Assembly: GCA_022787425.1 (NCBI GenBank) | Contig: JALFWB010000011.1 | Location: forward strand, 1-64,000 | DNA length: 64,000 nt | Reading direction: 5' to 3' | Source of the DNA: Akkermansia sp. | GTDB taxonomy: Bacteria > Verrucomicrobiota > Verrucomicrobiia > Verrucomicrobiales > Akkermansiaceae | Shown: positions 17,577 through 25,501 of the stretch, in pieces | Layout: each line of letters opens with the position of its first letter | Position numbering within the stretch: the first letter of the stretch is position 1 | Position numbers and translations under genes: made by a program | The notes under the pieces: generated by a model | Database searches by the model: none | What the model saw: only the letters and a program-made list of their open reading frames with translations | Told to the model about the DNA's origin: nothing

Positions 17577-18338
17577 TTATTCGGAAGCACGGGCGGCGAG
17601 AGCAATCCCGTTGAAGGTGAGGTAGGGATCGATGGTTACCTTGCCGGTAAGGTGGGGCGCAATGAGCTCGGCATCGCCGCCTGTGAGGACAAGCCCGGCC
17701 TCGGAGGCAAGCTCGTTACGAATGCTGCGAACGATGGTACTTACCATGCCTGCAAAGCCGAGATGGACGCCGATTTGCATGGCCTCTCGCGTGTTGCGAC
17801 CGATGGATTGCGTCGGCTTAGAGAGGGCTATTTGCGGAAGGCGGGCGGTGTTACGGTGGAGACTGCCGGCAAGAGTCATCAGGCCGGGAGAGATGACGCC
17901 TCCGATGAAGCACGGACGGTGATTGCGCTCTGCAATGACATCGAAGGTGACGGCTGTTCCCAGGTCGATCGCGATACAGGGGAGTGCGTATTCCACGGCA
18001 ACGGCCAAGGCATTCGCCACGCGGTCAGCACCCAAGGTCTTGAGACCGGGATAATCGAATTCCAGTGGATGCGGGCAGGTCTCAGCGGTGAGAACCGTAA
18101 CAGGACAGGGAAGGACCTCCTGCAATACCTCAAGGGCACAAGGAACGACTGAGGCGATGACGGCGCGGCGAAAGGACCAGCCTGTGAGAAGAGCAGCAAC
18201 GGAAGCCGGGGTAATCTCCACTGTGGGGATGGAGCGCATGCAGCCGTGCAACAGTTGCCCCTCCTGCATCAGTAAGAACTTGGTACGCGTATTAGAGTTA
18301 TCAATCAGCAGCGTACTATCCGGCGGTGGGCAGCTCAT
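17577..18338 (-). CDS. coaX: Type III pantothenate kinase
   Basis: The 253-residue protein carries the CoaX motifs: an N-terminal phosphate loop (LLIDNSNTRTKF), GADRVANALAV, the phosphate-2 motif IDLGTAVTFDVI, GGVISPGL, and VLTGGDAELI near the end. It phosphorylates pantothenate in the first step of CoA synthesis and belongs to the ASKHA superfamily. Type III enzymes are feedback-insensitive and need a monovalent cation. Its ATG overlaps the stop of the upstream glycosyltransferase gene (ATGA, 18335-18338). panE, another pantothenate/CoA-pathway gene, lies at 42-43 kb. Confidence 0.95.
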   Translation of the reverse strand: MSCPPPDSTLLIDNSNTRTKFLLMQEGQLLHGCMRSIPTVEITPASVAALLTGWSFRRAVIASVVPCALEVLQEVLPCPVTVLTAETCPHPLEFDYPGLKTLGADRVANALAVAVEYALPCIAIDLGTAVTFDVIAERNHRPCFIGGVISPGLMTLAGSLHRNTARLPQIALSKPTQSIGRNTREAMQIGVHLGFAGMVSTIVRSIRNELASEAGLVLTGGDAELIAPHLTGKVTIDPYLTFNGIALAARASE

Positions 18339-19429
18339 GAGAAGAAACGGTGAAAGACGGCGTTGAAAACGGCGGCGGCAGCCCCGCGAGTGTTATTGGC
18401 GGACATGGCTGCAACCATACTCTGCCAGCGGGCGGCCCCGGAAGCAAGCAGGGTGTCGATGGTGTGCAGAAGGTCGGGAGCACCGCAAGCGTAGACACCT
18501 GCGCCGTCCTGCTGCAGCTTCTGAAGGTTGCCTTGCTCCTGCCCGGGCAGGGCGTAGTTAATGATGACAGGAAGGTGGCAGGCGTAGGCCTCAAATACCG
18601 TAGCGGCCCCGGCCTTGCCGATGTACAGGTGATTGCTGCGGAAGAGAACGTCCATTTCGTTCGTGGAGTCCAAGATGCGGAGACGATCGCTCTGCACTTC
18701 ACGGGACAGCAGGCAACGCATGCGGACCGCGCGCTTGCCGGCAATCAGGGTGATGCGGCAGCCGGGATATGCTGTAAGCAGACAGCGTAGGTCATCCACG
18801 ACTCGACGCGTGCTGTCATAGGCACCATAGACAATACCCAAGTCCTCCCGGGTCGGCAGGCTGCGCTGCTGCGGAGGGGTGAAAGCCCGCCGAACCGGGA
18901 AACCCGTGGTACATGCACTGTCGAAAAAGCCGAAGCGGGCCTCCATCAGGCGATAGGACTCGGCATCCGGCAGACAGACAAGCCTCGCGTGGGACTTGAT
19001 CCAAGGGCGGCTGATTTCTATGGCATCTGTTACCACCATGGCACAGGGTATGGTGATGCCGACGTCATCAAGCATGTAGGCATACAGCGGGTAGGTGCAG
19101 ATGATGGCATCCGGAGCGTAAGACTTCACCTCCTCTGCCAGACGCCGGGTGCAGCCGCGCAAAATCGGCAGGCGCACGCCCTCCGCCCAATCCGCCGTAT
19201 CCGTTTGAGCGTAGGTTACCCGCCACAACCAAGGCATACGACGAACGCAGAAATTATAGAAATTCTGTGTGAGACGGAAGACGGCGGGGCTGCTCATAGC
19301 ACAGGGATCCAGCGTCCGAGTGTCCCAGCCGCGGGCCTCGAACTCCTCCGCAATGGCGGCCGCTGCGGCATTGTGCCCCTGCCCGTAGGCAACGGTCAGA
19401 AGCAGCAGACGCTTTCGTTCCGGTTCCAT
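18335..19429 (-). CDS. MGDG-synthase/MurG-like glycosyltransferase (GT28)
   Basis: The 364-residue protein has a GT-B fold. The N-terminal motif is AYGQGHNAAAAAIAEEF (the GHG-type acceptor loop of monogalactosyldiacylglycerol synthases). A middle region matches the MGDG_synth N domain (FNFCVRRMPWLWRVTY, IICTYPLYAYML, VVTDA). The C-terminal donor-binding site is GKAGAATVFEAYACHLPVII followed by PGQEQGN. Bacterial members move Gal or Glc from UDP-sugar to diacylglycerol or make related glycolipids. The gene lies downstream of the exopolysaccharide genes behind a terminator and is coupled to coaX. The acceptor is not determinable. Confidence 0.88.
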   Translation of the reverse strand: MEPERKRLLLLTVAYGQGHNAAAAAIAEEFEARGWDTRTLDPCAMSSPAVFRLTQNFYNFCVRRMPWLWRVTYAQTDTADWAEGVRLPILRGCTRRLAEEVKSYAPDAIICTYPLYAYMLDDVGITIPCAMVVTDAIEISRPWIKSHARLVCLPDAESYRLMEARFGFFDSACTTGFPVRRAFTPPQQRSLPTREDLGIVYGAYDSTRRVVDDLRCLLTAYPGCRITLIAGKRAVRMRCLLSREVQSDRLRILDSTNEMDVLFRSNHLYIGKAGAATVFEAYACHLPVIINYALPGQEQGNLQKLQQDGAGVYACGAPDLLHTIDTLLASGAARWQSMVAAMSANNTRGAAAAVFNAVFHRFFS

Positions 19430-19449
19430 CGTTGCATTTGTCTTGTGAT

Positions 19450-19477
19450 AAAAAAGGCCCCGGTGCGAGCCGGGGCC
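19450..19477 (-). terminator. intrinsic terminator of the exopolysaccharide export genes
   Basis: Read on the minus strand, an eight-bp stem (ggccccgg/ccggggcc, 19456-19463 with 19470-19477) and a six-base loop are followed by six Ts, 24 bases after the Wza-like gene. Confidence 0.9.
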
Positions 19478-19500
19478 CGAAGTGGCTGCGCCTCCGAAGA

Positions 19501-20106
19501 CTACGGACCGATGCTACCGGGACGCCCCTCGTAGATCGGTCGACGCGGGACGTAAATCTCGTCATCCGGACGCAACTTCAGAGCACGATCACGGGCACTG
19601 AAGTAATCGTAGGTGCGGGTCTGCGTGCCGCGGGTCACCTGAATGTAACGGCTGCCCATATCCGAGATGTCGCCGCACTCGATGAGAGCCTGCAGCAGGG
19701 TGAGATTCTCGCGGAAAGGCAGGTTCTTCTTGGCACCAACGTAACCGGTGACCATCACCGTGCGACGCACTACGCTGCCCTCATCGGAGTCAATCTGCAC
19801 CTGCACGATGGGGTCGGAGTAGATTTTCTGCGCCACATACATATCCCGCACCACGCGCTCAATGTCCCGAGCCGTTTTGCCGGAAACCTTGACGCCGCTG
19901 CTGAGGTAGGGCAGCTTGATGGTGCCGTCACCTCGGTTGACGGTGTACTTACCATTGACCGTGCCAGCGTCCTCTGCGGGCACATTCTTGACGGTGATGA
20001 TCACATCGCCACCCGGCATGGCACGCACCTCCGTGGAGGTTTGAGCCATGGCCGGCAGCAGAAGAATCACCAAGGCCAAGAGTACTTGTATCCATTTTGT
20101 CTGCAT
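19501..20106 (-). CDS. Wza/BexD-type polysaccharide export protein
   Basis: The 201-residue protein has a signal peptide (MQTKWIQVLLALVILLLPAMAQ), then a Poly_export domain (YTVNRGDGTIKLPYL, VSGKTARDIERVVRDMYV, DPIVQVQI). One SLBB/beta-grasp domain follows (VMVTGYVGAKKNLPF, LTLLQALIECGDIS, LRPDDEIYVPRR). Such proteins form the outer-membrane-linked channel for capsule or exopolysaccharide. No lipobox Cys is visible, and it is shorter than E. coli Wza (379), having one SLBB instead of several. The ATG at 20106, four bases after the Wzc-like stop, is chosen over one at 20148 that lies inside the upstream gene and lacks a signal peptide. Confidence 0.88.
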   Translation of the reverse strand: MQTKWIQVLLALVILLLPAMAQTSTEVRAMPGGDVIITVKNVPAEDAGTVNGKYTVNRGDGTIKLPYLSSGVKVSGKTARDIERVVRDMYVAQKIYSDPIVQVQIDSDEGSVVRRTVMVTGYVGAKKNLPFRENLTLLQALIECGDISDMGSRYIQVTRGTQTRTYDYFSARDRALKLRPDDEIYVPRRPIYEGRPGSIGP

Positions 20107-20110
20107 AGCT

Positions 20111-22306
20111 TCAGTAGATATCACTTTCTGCATCATTCTTGACAACAACAGGCTTGGGATCGGGAGTCTCCGGTTTCGGATCCGAGTTTTTCGGCTCCCT
20201 GCGTGTCTTGTCGCCGCTGTAATACGAATAGTAGGTGGTGTAGTACTGGTATTGCGTGTCGCTGGAAATATCGACGTTGTTCATCACCAAGCCCATGATC
20301 TGACCTCCGGCGTTCTGAATGGTGATCTTCGCGCGCTGGAGGGCTTTCACCGGCATCTTGCGGGGCTGCAGCACCAGCAGAGTGGCGTCCGCCTTACTCA
20401 CCAGCAGGGAGGAATCACTCACCCCCAAAGCGGGCGGAGCATCGAACAGGACGAAGTCGAAGCGTGCGGTCGCCTCCTCGATGAGATGAGTCATGCGGTG
20501 CGAACCCAGCAGGCCGGAGGGGTCGATCGGAATGGGGCCGGACGGCAGGAGGTACAGGTTCGGCACCTTCGTCTTGACCACCACGTCTCGCAGCTCTGTG
20601 TTGGAGGACAGGTAATTACTCAAACCGACATCTGAGGATATCTCACAATAACGAGCCAGACGCGGGCGGCGCATATCCGCGTCAATCATCAGGGTACTGT
20701 ATCCACCCTGCGCCAACACATAGGCCAAATTGCACAGCGTAGTTGTTTTACCCTCACCGGCATTGGCAGAGCAGACGCAGAAGGTGGTTGCCTTCAAGAC
20801 ACTGCGCTTTAGCTCGATGTTGGTGCGCAGAATGCGGTAAGCCTCGGCATCAGGACTGTCGCCGTCCTGCAACATCAGAATACCGGCATCCTGCGGAATA
20901 ACACCCAACACAGGCAGACCCAAGCGCACTTCGGCGTCCTCCAAGGACTTAATGGAGGTGTCGAAGTAGTTGAAGGTGAAAGCCGTGATAATGGCCGCGA
21001 TGAGTCCGATGACAGCCCCAACAATGGTATTCAGGTTCTTATTCGGGCTACTGGGAGCACCGGCCTCATAGGGCATGTTATGTATCTTATAGCAGGGACG
21101 CGGCACCTCAAGACGCGCACACTCGCTCAGGAAGCGATCGTTCAGCTTGTCGTAGCGAGCCTTTTCGGCTTGGTACTCCTGAATGGCAGAGTTCACACGA
21201 CGGTCATCCAGCGTCTTCTCACGCAGGCGGTCGCGTGCCTCATCACTGCGCTGCGTCAGCTTGGCAAGCTCGGACTTCTTAACATCAATCTGGTCGGACA
21301 TGGCATCTCGCATACCCACCAGCTCGGCATACAACTGATCACGAGTAGTCTTGTGCTGCTCATCCAAACGCTTAATGTTGGGGTGATTTTCCCCATAGCC
21401 ACTCAGCAACTTTTGGTTGCGCTCGTCGATTTCCTTGGTGAACTGCTCGTTCAGGCTGCGAACCTTGGCCGAGCAGTAGGACTCCGCCGTCAACAACCCG
21501 GTGCGGGTTACATAGCTCAGCAGGTCATCATCCTTCAGATTTTGCAGCTTGCTGATGTGCACCGTCATCTGGGAAATCTCATTCTCCAACCGGCGCTTGT
21601 CGCCCAACAGTTGGCGAACCTCCTCTTCCTCGGCATTAGCGGACGTTGCACCCACACTGGAGGTTCCCAAGTTGGAGACAATGTACTTATTAGAGCGGAT
21701 GAGCTGTCGGATGACATCCTCTTTCTTCTCCAAGTCATCCTGCTTGGCGCGCAGCATTTCCTCCTGCTTCGCAATCACCTCGCGGATCAAGGCACTCTCC
21801 TCCTCGTCACGCAGTTCCTTATAGCATTCCAAGACAGCTTGGCAAATTCTCTTTGCCCGTGCTGCGATGCCGTCCGACACGATCAAGTCAACAATGTTGG
21901 TGTTTTTACGAGGCGAGACAATAATAGAGCCCATCAGAGCTCGCCCGGCCTGCTCCTTCGTCGTGTGCCACTCTGCATCCAACCCCAATTTGTGTGCAAC
22001 GGCAGCCAGATTGCGCTCGGAGACCAAAATCTCGAACTGAGTCTGCATGTATGCCCCATCTCCGGAAAGTCGAGTGCTCACGGCCGGGTCCACGCCGTCC
22101 ACACTGAAGAGATCTCGTGACGGGATGATTTCAAATGACATCGAACTCTTATAAGTCGGTGCCATCGTGTAGGTCATCAGAATACAACTCGTAAAAATCA
22201 GAATGAAGACAAGCAGAGCCTCCTTCCAGCGGTCGCGTATGACCTGCAGGTAGTCCTGCGCAATCAGAATGGACTCTTCTTTTCTATTGCCTGCGCTTTC
22301 TGTCAT
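20111..22306 (-). CDS. Wzc-like tyrosine autokinase/polysaccharide co-polymerase
   Basis: The 731-residue protein has an N-terminal membrane helix (about 30-50) and a Wzz-type periplasmic domain with long coiled coils (about 160-420). A second helix follows (NTIVGAVIGLIAAIITAFTF, about 427-446), then a cytoplasmic BY-kinase domain: Walker A SANAGEGKTTT, Walker A' LMIDADMRRP and Walker B FVLFDAPP. The C-terminus has a tyrosine cluster (QYQYYTTYYSYYSG) and ends in Tyr. The kinase autophosphorylates on the cluster and cycles to control chain polymerisation and export through Wza. It is fused in the proteobacterial style rather than split as in Firmicutes. Confidence 0.94.
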   Translation of the reverse strand: MTESAGNRKEESILIAQDYLQVIRDRWKEALLVFILIFTSCILMTYTMAPTYKSSMSFEIIPSRDLFSVDGVDPAVSTRLSGDGAYMQTQFEILVSERNLAAVAHKLGLDAEWHTTKEQAGRALMGSIIVSPRKNTNIVDLIVSDGIAARAKRICQAVLECYKELRDEEESALIREVIAKQEEMLRAKQDDLEKKEDVIRQLIRSNKYIVSNLGTSSVGATSANAEEEEVRQLLGDKRRLENEISQMTVHISKLQNLKDDDLLSYVTRTGLLTAESYCSAKVRSLNEQFTKEIDERNQKLLSGYGENHPNIKRLDEQHKTTRDQLYAELVGMRDAMSDQIDVKKSELAKLTQRSDEARDRLREKTLDDRRVNSAIQEYQAEKARYDKLNDRFLSECARLEVPRPCYKIHNMPYEAGAPSSPNKNLNTIVGAVIGLIAAIITAFTFNYFDTSIKSLEDAEVRLGLPVLGVIPQDAGILMLQDGDSPDAEAYRILRTNIELKRSVLKATTFCVCSANAGEGKTTTLCNLAYVLAQGGYSTLMIDADMRRPRLARYCEISSDVGLSNYLSSNTELRDVVVKTKVPNLYLLPSGPIPIDPSGLLGSHRMTHLIEEATARFDFVLFDAPPALGVSDSSLLVSKADATLLVLQPRKMPVKALQRAKITIQNAGGQIMGLVMNNVDISSDTQYQYYTTYYSYYSGDKTRREPKNSDPKPETPDPKPVVVKNDAESDIY

Positions 22307-22334
22307 ATTTGTTATTTGTGCTGTATACAGAAAG

Positions 22335-22370
22335 AAGTGGCCCCTCCCGCAGGGTTGGGAGAAGCCACTT
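22335..22370 (-). terminator. hairpin between the barrel gene and the Wzc-like gene
   Basis: aagtggc (22335-22341) pairs with gccactt (22364-22370), with an inner ctccc/gggag stem. Only short T-runs flank it, so it is a weak terminator or attenuator inside the exopolysaccharide operon that would lower Wzc and Wza relative to the barrel. Confidence 0.55.
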
Positions 22371-22389
22371 GTTTGTAAAAATCAGTTCA

Positions 22390-23574
22390 TCAGAAGGAGT
22401 ACGAGACGCCGGCCGAAATCTTGTTGCGGTAATAGTCACCCGCATCCTTGTTAGCTTGGGTGAACGTATAGTCCATCGTCAGCGACCAGTTGCGCGCCAC
22501 CTTGTAGCTGAAGCCGGCGTGAGCCATCCACGTCAGGCGAGACTGGTTACCCATGCCGCCTGTACCGCGGCTGTACTGCGCCAAATATACCGAACCACCG
22601 AAGTTGAAAGAAAGCTCCGGGTGGAAAGCATAAGAGAGATCGGCCCCCAAGCGCAGAGTCTGGTCAGAGCGGAAGTTAAACCCACTGTGATAGGTGTCCA
22701 CGTTCTCATTCGTCCAAGAAAGGTAGGTGTTGGCACTCAAGCCATCCGACAGGGTGCGGCGATAGCCGGCCGTAATGTGCGGGGAGAGGAAATTGGTGCC
22801 GCTCACAAACTTGAGCTGCGTACCCATCGTCAGGCTGCAGCTGGAGAGCGTATCAATCGAGTGATCCACACCCACCGTGGTGTAGATGCTATCGCTGTCG
22901 AAGCCCGAACGACGGAAGTCGTGGGAGTAGGACAGGCTCACGTTGTAGGAGGTCAGCGGAGTATCCTTGTAGCTCAAGGACAGAGAGGAGGAAAGGTACT
23001 GACGGTTGTCATCCTTATAATCACTCTCCGTGTACAGGTTACCGCTGTAGGAGGCACTCGCCGACCAGCTGAAGCGCGTGTCAATCGGGCGGCTGTAGCT
23101 GTGCGACATACTCCAGTTCAACACATCACCCTGAGAGCGCGCTGCGGAAATGCCGCTCGCGTACTGAGGCTCCGGCTTGAAGCTGAGCGTGAGGGAGGTG
23201 TTGTAGGTGGCCCCGTCCCCGCAGTTATGCGTCAGACCTGCATCAACGGAGATATCACCGAACAGACGCTGATCGGAGCTGTTGGCCCGCTTGTTGTACA
23301 GCGTAGCACCCGTATGGGCAGAGAAGCGCAGCTTATCAACGGACTCATAGTCCGCATAGCTGGCACTCACACCCAAGTTGGTGAACATACTGCTCTGGCG
23401 GTCCGTGGCAGAGGAGTTAATGTTGTCATCCCAGCCCATGCCCACGTTGGCACCGAAGGTAAGCTGCTGAGACTCCGTAAGACCCACGAGAGGGGCAGAG
23501 TCAAACAGGGAGACACCCATCGCGGCAGGGGCAAGCAGCGACAAGGCTGCCATCTTGTAAAAAGCCGATTTCAT
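22390..23574 (-). CDS. Outer-membrane beta-barrel protein of the exopolysaccharide locus
   Basis: The 394-residue protein has a signal peptide ending near AAMGVSLFDSA, then repeated amphipathic strands of alternating polar and aromatic residues (LTFGANVGMGWDDNINSS, KLRFSAHTGATLYNKRA, YNVSLSYSHDF, RNWSLTMDYTF). It ends in the classic outer-membrane C-terminal signal with terminal Phe (KISAGVSYSF). It resembles BBP2-type barrels (WDDNINSS motif) found in exopolysaccharide clusters of PVC bacteria and proteobacteria, where they are thought to form the export pore paired with a short Wza-like protein. Sugar specificity is unknown. Confidence 0.85.
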   Translation of the reverse strand: MKSAFYKMAALSLLAPAAMGVSLFDSAPLVGLTESQQLTFGANVGMGWDDNINSSATDRQSSMFTNLGVSASYADYESVDKLRFSAHTGATLYNKRANSSDQRLFGDISVDAGLTHNCGDGATYNTSLTLSFKPEPQYASGISAARSQGDVLNWSMSHSYSRPIDTRFSWSASASYSGNLYTESDYKDDNRQYLSSSLSLSYKDTPLTSYNVSLSYSHDFRRSGFDSDSIYTTVGVDHSIDTLSSCSLTMGTQLKFVSGTNFLSPHITAGYRRTLSDGLSANTYLSWTNENVDTYHSGFNFRSDQTLRLGADLSYAFHPELSFNFGGSVYLAQYSRGTGGMGNQSRLTWMAHAGFSYKVARNWSLTMDYTFTQANKDAGDYYRNKISAGVSYSF

Positions 23575-23599
23575 GGTTCAGAATTGCTCTGTTTGTTCG

Positions 23600-24187
23600 T
23601 TAGTTCGAAGTGGGCGGAGACGTCGGAGGCACCGGCGGGGTGGTCGGAGCAATCTCGGAAATGCCACCCGCCACCTGCTCCGAGGGAGACGGAGCGGATG
23701 TCTGAACATTGCGAATGATGGCATTGTAGACGTTGCCCTCAATATTCTGCACTACAATCAGGCGGGCGATATTCTCCGCCATGCCGCGCAGGTGAGAGTC
23801 GGTGTTCGTACCCGTCTGCGGAGTGTTGCTCGCAGCACCACGGGCCGTGGCATTCCCCTGTACATATTCCTTAGCTACTTTCTCCAAGGCCGGGGGCATG
23901 TATTGGTCCAGTGCCGGAACTGCCAGAAGAATCGCACGCAGAATCGCGTACACTTCCGAGGATTTCCAATTCGTACGCTGCTTCAGGATACGTTCAAAAA
24001 CAACATCCGCCTCCCCCGGGCTCTCGCTCGCGGCGATGTAGGCTCCTTGGGTGATCTTGCTGATACTCGCTCCGGAATTCGGAAGCGCATCCGCTACCAC
24101 CACGTCTAAGCTCGGCCCTACGGCCAACGCACTGCCGCAGGCCATAGCCATAAGCAGGGCAAGTGATATGTGTGTTGCTCGTTTCAT
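23600..24187 (-). CDS. Small secreted protein heading the exopolysaccharide locus
   Basis: The 195-residue protein has a clear signal peptide (MKRATHISLALLMAMACGSALA), then a mostly helical body (ADVVFERILKQRTNW, YAILRAILLAVPALDQYMPP, HLRGMAENIARLIVVQNI) and a Pro/Thr/Ser-rich tail. I do not recognise a family. It precedes the barrel gene by 25 bases on the same strand, so it is likely co-transcribed and may be a periplasmic adaptor. The ATG at 24187 is used because a longer frame (to 24328) would run through tRNA-Gly. Confidence 0.75.
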   Translation of the reverse strand: MKRATHISLALLMAMACGSALAVGPSLDVVVADALPNSGASISKITQGAYIAASESPGEADVVFERILKQRTNWKSSEVYAILRAILLAVPALDQYMPPALEKVAKEYVQGNATARGAASNTPQTGTNTDSHLRGMAENIARLIVVQNIEGNVYNAIIRNVQTSAPSPSEQVAGGISEIAPTTPPVPPTSPPTSN

Positions 24188-24217
24188 AAACTGTTCTCGC
24201 TGGGGTTGAAACAGAAA

Positions 24218-24288
24218 AGCGGGTAGCGGGAATCGAACCCGCATGGCCAGCTTGGAAGGCTGGAGCTTTACCATTAAGCTATACCCGC
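24218..24288 (-). tRNA. tRNA-Gly (anticodon TCC)
   Basis: The 71-base cloverleaf has acceptor gcgggta/tacccgc, anticodon stem ccagc/gctgg enclosing cttccaa (anticodon TCC), T-arm GGGTTCGATTCCC and discriminator U, as expected for tRNA-Gly. It lies 30 bases upstream of the small secreted-protein gene on the same strand, so that gene's mRNA may be processed from a tRNA-containing transcript. Confidence 0.95.
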
Positions 24289-24367
24289 GTTGCACAGCTA
24301 ATTTAGCACCTTCTATCTCGCTATGCAAGCCTTTTTTTACGCTTGCGCACTTTTTTTTAATTTTTTC

Positions 24368-24396
24368 TTGACAATACCCCCTCTCGCCTCTATAAT
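24368..24396 (+). promoter_or_regulatory. consensus promoter of tRNA-Gly(CCC)
   Basis: TTGACA (24368-24373), a 17-base spacer and TATAAT (24391-24396), a perfect sigma70 consensus, lie 19 bases before the tRNA. Confidence 0.92.
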
Positions 24397-24415
24397 CTCC
24401 CCGTCACCTTACCAT

Positions 24416-24486
24416 GCGGGCGTCGTTCAATGGTAGGACGTGTGCTTCCCAAGCATGCGACACGGGTTCGATTCCCGTCGCCCGTA
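24416..24486 (+). tRNA. tRNA-Gly (anticodon CCC)
   Basis: The 71-base cloverleaf has acceptor gcgggcg/cgcccgt (first pair G-U), an anticodon loop ttcccaa giving CCC, a slightly weak anticodon stem (tgtgc/gcatg with two wobbles) and a normal T-arm. It is transcribed divergently from tRNA-Gly(TCC) 127 bases away. Confidence 0.93.
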
Positions 24487-24492
24487 GCCTCG

Positions 24493-24527
24493 CCGCCGAG
24501 TCTTTTACCTGACTCGGCGGTGTTTTT
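24493..24527 (+). terminator. intrinsic terminator of tRNA-Gly(CCC)
   Basis: A perfect 10-bp stem (ccgccgagtc/gactcggcgg) with an eight-base loop is followed by tgttttt. Confidence 0.95.
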
Positions 24528-24596
24528 GTAGTCCTGTGAATTTCTCGTGGACGAACTCACTCCACGATGTGTCCGGATGACTGCGCATCACCGGAG

Positions 24597-25088
24597 TCAG
24601 CGGCGCAGACGGAGGACGAATTGAGCGAGAACAGCGGCGAGGTCAGAGCAGCCGTAGTACTCAGCAGAGCCGAGGCGATCAGCTTGGTTGGCGATGCGTG
24701 AGTTGATGCGGCGAATGGCGGGAGCGAGTTCGCTTTGGATACGCTCGAGATCCTCGGGAGTCGGCTCCGGAAAATCAGAAAAACGAGCGGCCCAATCGTG
24801 CAAATCTCCGGTAATACGCACGATGGCCGGGATGGCAGCGGCAGCGGATTCTGCATCCTTTACCTCCAGCAAGACGCGATGCAGGTCATGCAATTTCTGC
24901 ACCCCGGCCTGCAAGTGCAACTCCGCCGCACGAATTTGCTCTTGGTAGACCCGGTCTTGATCCTCGCTCTGCGACTCCTCCGCTGAGAAATCAGGCAAAG
25001 AAGGCAGTGACGGCAAGGGCGAAGCCTCCTGAGCCGAGGCCCCCGCCGCCAGTGCAAGACAGAGGAGGGAAATGCGAAGATTGATCAT
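24597..25088 (-). CDS. Secreted helical protein, third gene of a secretory operon
   Basis: The 163-residue protein has a signal peptide (MINLRISLLCLALAAGASA), a short acidic/Pro-rich linker and a helical body with heptad-like spacing (QEQIRAAELHLQAGVQKLHDLHRVLLEV, LERIQSELAPAIRRINSRI). The family is unknown. Its ATG overlaps the stop of the preceding gene (ATGA at 25085-25088), so the ATG at 25088 is preferred over a longer frame to 25193. It likely works in the periplasm with the two upstream products. Confidence 0.75.
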   Translation of the reverse strand: MINLRISLLCLALAAGASAQEASPLPSLPSLPDFSAEESQSEDQDRVYQEQIRAAELHLQAGVQKLHDLHRVLLEVKDAESAAAAIPAIVRITGDLHDWAARFSDFPEPTPEDLERIQSELAPAIRRINSRIANQADRLGSAEYYGCSDLAAVLAQFVLRLRR

Positions 25089-25501
25089 GAGGCCAACAAC
25101 ATCGACAGCATTTGGAAGGACTTGGCGAACTCCACGGAGCGGAAGCAATGTGCGGACTGAATGCGGAAGATCTCCCCGTACACCTTCCCCCACTTCTCCC
25201 GCATGGCCTGCTCATATTTACGGCAGATGAGCTGCTGCTGTTCCGGGGTGAGGGACTTGACACCGCTGATCTCGCGACCGAGTTTGAGAACCTCGACGGT
25301 CTGCAACCGCAGAGCCTCCGCTGCCCGATCAGCACTGGCCCGGTCCTTCACCTGCTGTAAGAGCGGCAGCAGAGTATCCGGTAGGGCCGTGTAGCGAGCA
25401 AACGCCGCATCCAGCTCCGGCGGCAGGGGCTCCTCCGCGCAGCAGAGAGCCACCGCCCCCGTCAACATGACGAGCACACGCGAAGTCGTTCCGCAGAGCA
25501 T
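25085..25501 (-). CDS. Secreted helical protein, second gene of the operon
   Basis: The 138-residue protein has a hydrophobic leader (VLVMLTGAVALCCAEEP), possibly a lipoprotein or Sec signal with Cys near the cleavage site, and a helical body (LDAAFARYTALPDTLLPLLQQV, LTPEQQQLICRKYEQAMREKWG). It is unrecognised. Its ATG overlaps the upstream TGA by one base (TGATG) and its stop overlaps the next ATG, so the three genes form a tightly coupled operon. Confidence 0.72.
   Translation of the reverse strand: MLCGTTSRVLVMLTGAVALCCAEEPLPPELDAAFARYTALPDTLLPLLQQVKDRASADRAAEALRLQTVEVLKLGREISGVKSLTPEQQQLICRKYEQAMREKWGKVYGEIFRIQSAHCFRSVEFAKSFQMLSMLLAS

Noticed and set aside
22309..23718. A long open frame (469 codons) on the plus strand, antisense to the barrel gene
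   Set aside because: It mirrors the barrel and flanking genes codon by codon and is rich in Arg/Val/Gly in the way antisense frames of GC-rich genes are. It has no start context or domain.
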